A DNA stretch of 11,856 nucleotides from Phoronis ovalis. Lineage: Eukaryota > Phoronida > Phoronidae. The notes below the pieces were generated by a model that saw nothing but the letters and a program-made list of their open reading frames with translations, searched no databases and was not told the DNA's origin. Positions 8,860 through 11,856 of the stretch are shown here, in pieces. The position numbers and the translations under genes were made by a program. The stretch's first letter is position 1; each line of letters opens with the position of its first letter. The stretch covers positions 1 through 11,856 of the forward strand of contig JAOXYB010049736.1 in the NCBI GenBank assembly GCA_028565635.1, in the 5' to 3' direction.

Positions 8860-9600
8860 CAACAGTGTCTCTATTATGGTTTTCAAGATATGGGCACAAA
8901 TAGCTTATCCGGAGAATAAATATGGCCGCCAGTCAGCCACAGTAGAAGTGGTATAGGCCAAATTGAACTCAACCTGCAGTTTCACGTATATTTACCCTCT
9001 AAAATGCAATGGCCTCTCTCTCCATTGAAGATATGGACACAAATAGCTGATCTCGACAACAAGTACAGTATGGCCACCAGCTGGCCATATTTTAAGTGAT
9101 CCAGGTCAAAATCAAACTTGACTTGTATTTTACCAATATCTGCCTTTTGCCACCTATCAGAGTTTTCAAGATATGGGAGTACACAGCTTATCGAGATAAA
9201 ACATGACCGCCAGTCAGCCGAAAATCATCCAGATATAAATCGAACTTGTACCTAGACATATATTTGCCTTTTTGACTTGCAACAGTCCCTCTGTATACCA
9301 GTTATCCGGAACTATGCCCTGGGCAAATATTGGAAATTGGCCCTTTTTACGAGTTCTTTCAGTTTCAGAAAGACCACTCCGCGCCTTTCTTTTGAAAAGA
9401 GGGCAAACTTTCCAAAATTGTTACAGACGTGTAGAATCAGTTTATCGCATAGTGTAGCAACAACCCACGGAGGCGTTCTTTCAGAAAGTTTTCCCAAAAC
9501 GGAGGGCATAGTTATGGAAACCCTGGCATCTAAGATATGACAATAGCTTAACTCAAGAACAAAAATGGTCATCAGTCAGCCATACTGTGCCCAAACAGAA
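8860..9600. repeat. Short-unit (~145 bp) part of the array
   Basis: Here the units run 'ttttcaagatatggg(ca)cacaaatagcttatc..gagaa', then the 'atggccgccagtcagcca' core, then 'caggtcaaa..cttgacctgtattt' and 'gcaac..ctct', and start again. Cores at 8922, 9070, 9203 and 9565 are 148, 133 and 362 bases apart; the last interval holds a roughly 208-base insertion, so the underlying period is near 150. These units lack the 'aaaactgaagctgttatt' block of the long units. Confidence 0.65.
9305..9516. mobile_element. Foldback MITE inserted in the array
   Basis: 'aactatgccct' at 9310-9320 is inverted exactly at 9503-9513 ('agggcatagtt'). Further in, 'tttcagaaagaccactccg' (left) matches the complement of 'cggaggcgttctttcagaaa' (right) with few changes, giving imperfect arms of about 75 bases around a short centre. 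Flanks resume the 145-bp unit ('ccctctgta' before, 'ttatggaaa..agatatg' after), as in the uninterrupted copy near 8868-8892. Target duplication is probably TA but is not clear. It carries no gene; the overlapping open frames on both strands here mirror each other because of the palindrome. Confidence 0.6.
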
Positions 9601-9639
9601 GGTGACCTGTATTTTGACCTATATTTACCCATGCCTAAT

Positions 9640-10482
9640 GTGAAGTTGCAACTCGCCTGAAGCTTTTATCATGAGACAAAGGAAAGTTAATAGTCGCACA
9701 GACAACAAAACATGGGTAAGTAACCACCGAGAAGCATAGCATTAGCCTGCTAGGTCTGAAGGTCAGCAAGCTAAAAGTACCCGCTCAGATGTCATATAAA
9801 ATCTGGGTTACCCCTAGAAGAGAAGTGATACACAATGATAATTAGTTTGATCTGTCACCAGCATAAAAAGTAAAATTGAACATCTTGGTGAACAAAATGT
9901 TTTTGGAATGGTTCAAAAAGTGACATCAATAAAAATGGAACTTGCATGCTAAATCTGCTACAAAATTGAGTGTTCAATTTACCACAAACATCAAAAGGAA
10001 GATATTTATCACAATGCAAAACAATAATTTTTAGGATGGTGGGTTTGTTTCACCTCAGACTATAAAGTGACTTGAAGGCATAAAGTACATTGAGTGGAGA
10101 TACAAAACAGTTACAAACTGGTACTTATATAACCCTCGGCTGATATTGTATTATTACTCGGATTATTATATCACCATATTGCCCTAACTGCCAGTCTGTA
10201 AGCGATAAGAATGCACCTGATGTACCACGGTAAGCTGATATTATTGATTGTAATCCCCACATATTCATTCCATAACATCAAAAAGATATCCTTTGTTCGC
10301 AAAAAGACATGCAGTTTTTGAAATGCAAAATGTACCCTTCATGAAAGGAGAAAAATTTTGGAAATCAGAATTGTGGGAAATTCGCTGCAACTTCCAGCTT
10401 CCTCCAAAGCAAAAAACCACCATTTTAGCTTAATTCTAGTGACGATGTTACATGATTCACACAAGACAATGCAAAACTTTAC
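9640..10482. other. Non-coding stretch without recognised features
   Basis: Apart from the hairpin at 9742-9774, this is AT-rich unique-looking sequence. Open frames are short and lack codon-like composition. Two 'gctgatatt' words near 10139 and 10224 are the only local repetition I noticed. Confidence 0.4.
9742..9774. repeat. Short hairpin
   Basis: 'ttagcctgct' (9742-9751) pairs with 'agcaagctaa' (9765-9774), 9 of 10 positions, around a 13-base loop. It is isolated just beyond the end of the array. No flanking terminator or RNA gene feature was recognised, so its meaning is unknown. Confidence 0.4.
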
Positions 10483-10558
10483 CTTTCTTTTTCTCAAATG
10501 GCTTTTCAACACAGTGGGAGAGAATTCCAGATGTGGCTCAGCCACCCATACATACCCC
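10483..10558 (-). CDS. Candidate isolated coding exon (25 codons)
   Basis: On the minus strand a good acceptor ('gctttttacag') precedes 10558 and a donor 'AAAG|gtaaag' follows 10483. The 76 bases between have a single open frame: one base, then 25 codons 'GYVWVAEPHLEF' through 'LKSHLRKRK'; the other two frames have stops. Amino-acid composition is protein-like, unlike the AT-rich surroundings. It would leave in phase 0, and joining it to exon 1 of the DED-like gene at 5596 would give an immediate stop, so if real it is a non-coding leader there or belongs to another gene. No partner exon was found. Could be a chance exon-like segment. Confidence 0.33.
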
Positions 10559-10751
10559 CTGTAAAAAGCACATAAATAATTATTTTTTCCCACCATAGTA
10601 ACAGAGAGCATAACTCACAAAGTCCACTGTTATCAGGGCCCGTTCAAATTCTATTTTGCGGATAACGAATAGTTTTCCGGACATACAAACCTATGTACAT
10701 CAACATCTACATCAATATCATGTATAAAACTGATAGGCAGGCCTGTTTGTA

Positions 10752-11260
10752 GTCCTAGCTTCATAACCCTACTATTGCCTGCCTATGGCGAGGCTGTAGG
10801 GTCATAGCCTAGATAGTATAAAAACCAGTAGAAGTTAACCTCTTGCAAAAACACTCACCGTGTTGCAAAGAATTCGAACCAATATTGTCGTCTTGTTTGT
10901 CTCTGATATTCCTTCTTAGGTTATCTGTCATTTGGAGCTTAATTAATACTTCTCAAGGTGACTTTAGCAAATCTGCAGCCAACTAAAGTCTGCAAGATGG
11001 AAATTTCGCGCTGGTCTGAGTGGTAATAGATTTGTATGCTCTTCAGGAGTATATATCAAGCTTCTAGTAACAGATAACCCAAGAAGGAGTATCAGAGACT
11101 AACAACACATCAATTTTGGCTTGAATTTATGAAACTTTCTGACGCACAGTGAGTGTTATTGCAAAAGGCTAACTTCTATTGGTTTTAAGTTTTTAACATC
11201 ATCTGGGCTTCGCCGCACGTAAGCGATAGTAGGGTAAGGTAATGAAGCTAGGACTAGTCC
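10752..11260. repeat. First palindrome of the compound element
   Basis: The left arm ('gtcctagcttcat', 'gtagaagttaacctcttgc', 'acactcac', 'tctctgatattccttctta', 'ggttatctgt') is matched in reverse complement by the right arm ('acagataaccc', 'aagaaggagtatcagaga', 'gtgagtgtt', 'gcaaaaggctaacttct', 'aatgaagctaggac'). Arms are about 200-225 bases and imperfect, around a centre of about 50 bases. A perfect 8-base inverted pair ('gactttag'/'ctaaagtc') lies inside the left inner arm. Confidence 0.75.
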
Positions 11261-11611
11261 TGCAAGCACGACCCTACTATTGACAGCCTATGGCTTGTCC
11301 GTAGGGTCATGACCACCTCATATCTCAAACCAGCCGAAGTTTGAAAACACTTACTTTCTTAATTAAATAAATGAATTTCACCCAAATTTTTGCTTCTGTC
11401 TATTCCTTAACTATTCCGCTTCTTATACCACCGTATCTAGATAACTTAATAAAAGATTCAACAGCACATCAGCATAAAATTATGCTACTGCGCATACGTG
11501 AAGGCTAGTTGAACTTCGGCTGGTTTGAGATGTGAGGTGGTCATGATCCTGCGGACAAGCCGTGGGCTGTCCATAGTAGGGTCACGCTTGCAGGACTAAG
11601 CTAGGACCAGC
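11241..11611. repeat. Second palindrome of the compound element
   Basis: Left arm blocks 'cctgcaagcacgaccctact', 'cagcctatggcttgtccgta' and 'catgaccacctcatatctca' are reversed in the right arm ('tgagatgtgaggtggtcatg', 'cggacaagccgtgggctgtc', 'agtagggtcacgcttgcagg'), clearly less diverged than the first palindrome. It overlaps the first at the perfect 12-base palindrome 'aggactagtcct' (11250-11261). A small hairpin with 7-base arms ('agcataa'/'ttatgct', 11471-11486) lies in the spacer. Confidence 0.75.
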
Positions 11612-11631
11612 CATGCAATAGCCTGTTTGTA

Positions 11632-11856
11632 TGCATCTCCTTGCAGTTATCCGGATCCCCCTATACGGAGATAGTAGCCCCAGGCCTAGCCAACCATGTC
11701 AGCTGTTTTGGCTCCTGATATACTCTTTTATATCCGCCATCATATAAAGAATACATATATGACCAATGAGGGATAATTTGTGTAATGTCCGACGTCCTCG
11801 GGCTTCGGCCTTGTCCGGTCTGCACCCAAAATGAGGCTCGGGAGAGCTATAAGAGC
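11632..11856. other. Unidentified right end, partly GC-rich
   Basis: After the foldback element the sequence is unremarkable until about 11788, where a GC-richer stretch ('gtcctcgggcttcggcc' and following) begins and is cut by the window edge. It could be the edge of another repeat or of a gene's 5' region; nothing decides this. Confidence 0.3.

Larger units (their letters stand above)
5760..9640. repeat. Degenerate tandem array of a modular interspersed repeat
   Basis: A core motif close to 'atggccaccagtcagccat' recurs near 5782, 6114, 6385, 6531, 6846, 7161, 7459, 7812, 7956, 8432, 8922, 9070, 9203 and 9565. Each copy is followed by 'gacctgtattt(acc)ctgtaccgaatatgaag'-like and then 'aaaactgaagctgttatt'-like words, read on the plus strand. 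Spacings fall into a short class (about 133-150) and a long class (about 298-353); outliers near 271, 362, 476 and 490 reflect deletion, insertion or expansion. Long units add 'ggtcattt..cacctagcctaat' and 'tatggccttcgtgaatccacc' blocks. No long ORF is conserved across units, so it is non-coding. The array begins about 170 bp upstream of exon 1 and carries a tail module at about 6225-6260 and 8555-8655, suggesting several elements placed end to end. Confidence 0.8.
10741..11631. mobile_element. Compound foldback transposable element
   Basis: The 11-base word 'gcctgtttgta' occurs at 10741-10751 and 11621-11631, resembling a target-site duplication of the 9-11 base class made by MULE or Foldback elements. 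Between them are two adjacent large palindromes: arms about 10752-10978 with 11028-11260, and arms about 11241-11350 with 11501-11611. Both share 'gtcctagctt', 'accctactatt' and 'gtagggtcat' blocks, so they belong to one family. The right end carries about 13 extra bases before the direct repeat. No transposase ORF is present. Confidence 0.6.

Noticed and set aside
9272-9572. Overlapping open frames on both strands
   Set aside because: They lie on the two arms of the palindromic MITE, so each mirrors the other; no protein family suggested.
5760-9640. CRISPR-like array
   Set aside because: Units are long and degenerate, without constant short repeats and unique spacers, and the context is an animal genome.
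10339-10611. A 90-codon minus-strand gene
   Set aside because: Only the 76-base segment between splice sites looks coding; outside it the frame is AT-rich intron-like sequence.

Overview
The window looks like genomic DNA from an animal, most likely a marine lophotrochozoan such as a mollusc. It is AT-rich, has exons of 113-302 bases separated by introns of about 0.5-1.4 kb with GT..AG borders, and is crowded with short non-autonomous repeats. These include elements whose core reads roughly 'caaacatggccgccagtcagccat', a motif I associate with bivalve and gastropod introns. The organism is inferred from style, not from a match. There is no sign of prokaryotic organisation.

The one convincing gene lies on the minus strand between 5596 and 1511 and runs off the left edge. 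Five consecutive exons join with consistent phases (2, 1, 1, 1, and 0 at the last donor) into an open frame of about 301 residues starting at 5557. Residues 1 to about 100 (exons 1-2) have the helix pattern of a death effector domain (DED), the homotypic interaction module of FADD and initiator caspases. The following roughly 200 residues (exons 3-5) are low-complexity, rich in Gln, Asn, Ser, Met and Pro, and contain internal duplications, including six copies of a 7-residue Q-N-Q repeat. A DED joined to a prion-like tail is the most interesting biological feature. What follows exon 5 is outside the window.

Layout: 1-165 and 830-1210 are fragments of a modular interspersed repeat. 315-406 holds an 18-bp tandem repeat with a matching inverted copy. 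1511-5596 is the gene; its fourth intron carries a roughly 725-bp MITE (2210-2937) and its first intron a tRNA-like relic (about 5180-5245). 5760-9640 is an almost continuous array of the modular repeat, starting about 170 bp upstream of the first visible exon. The array has two unit lengths (about 145 and 315 bp), a 29-bp subrepeat expansion, and a nested foldback MITE. 9640-10740 is mostly featureless, with one isolated exon-like segment on the minus strand. 10741-11631 is a compound foldback element made of two adjacent palindromes flanked by an 11-bp direct repeat. The last 200 bases end in a GC-richer stretch I cannot identify.

The novelty is in two places: the DED/prion-like gene, and the modular repeat family of core repeats, microsatellite and terminal hairpin. 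The latter resembles the organisation described for bivalve pearl/Helentron-type elements, but I cannot confirm that relationship from sequence alone.
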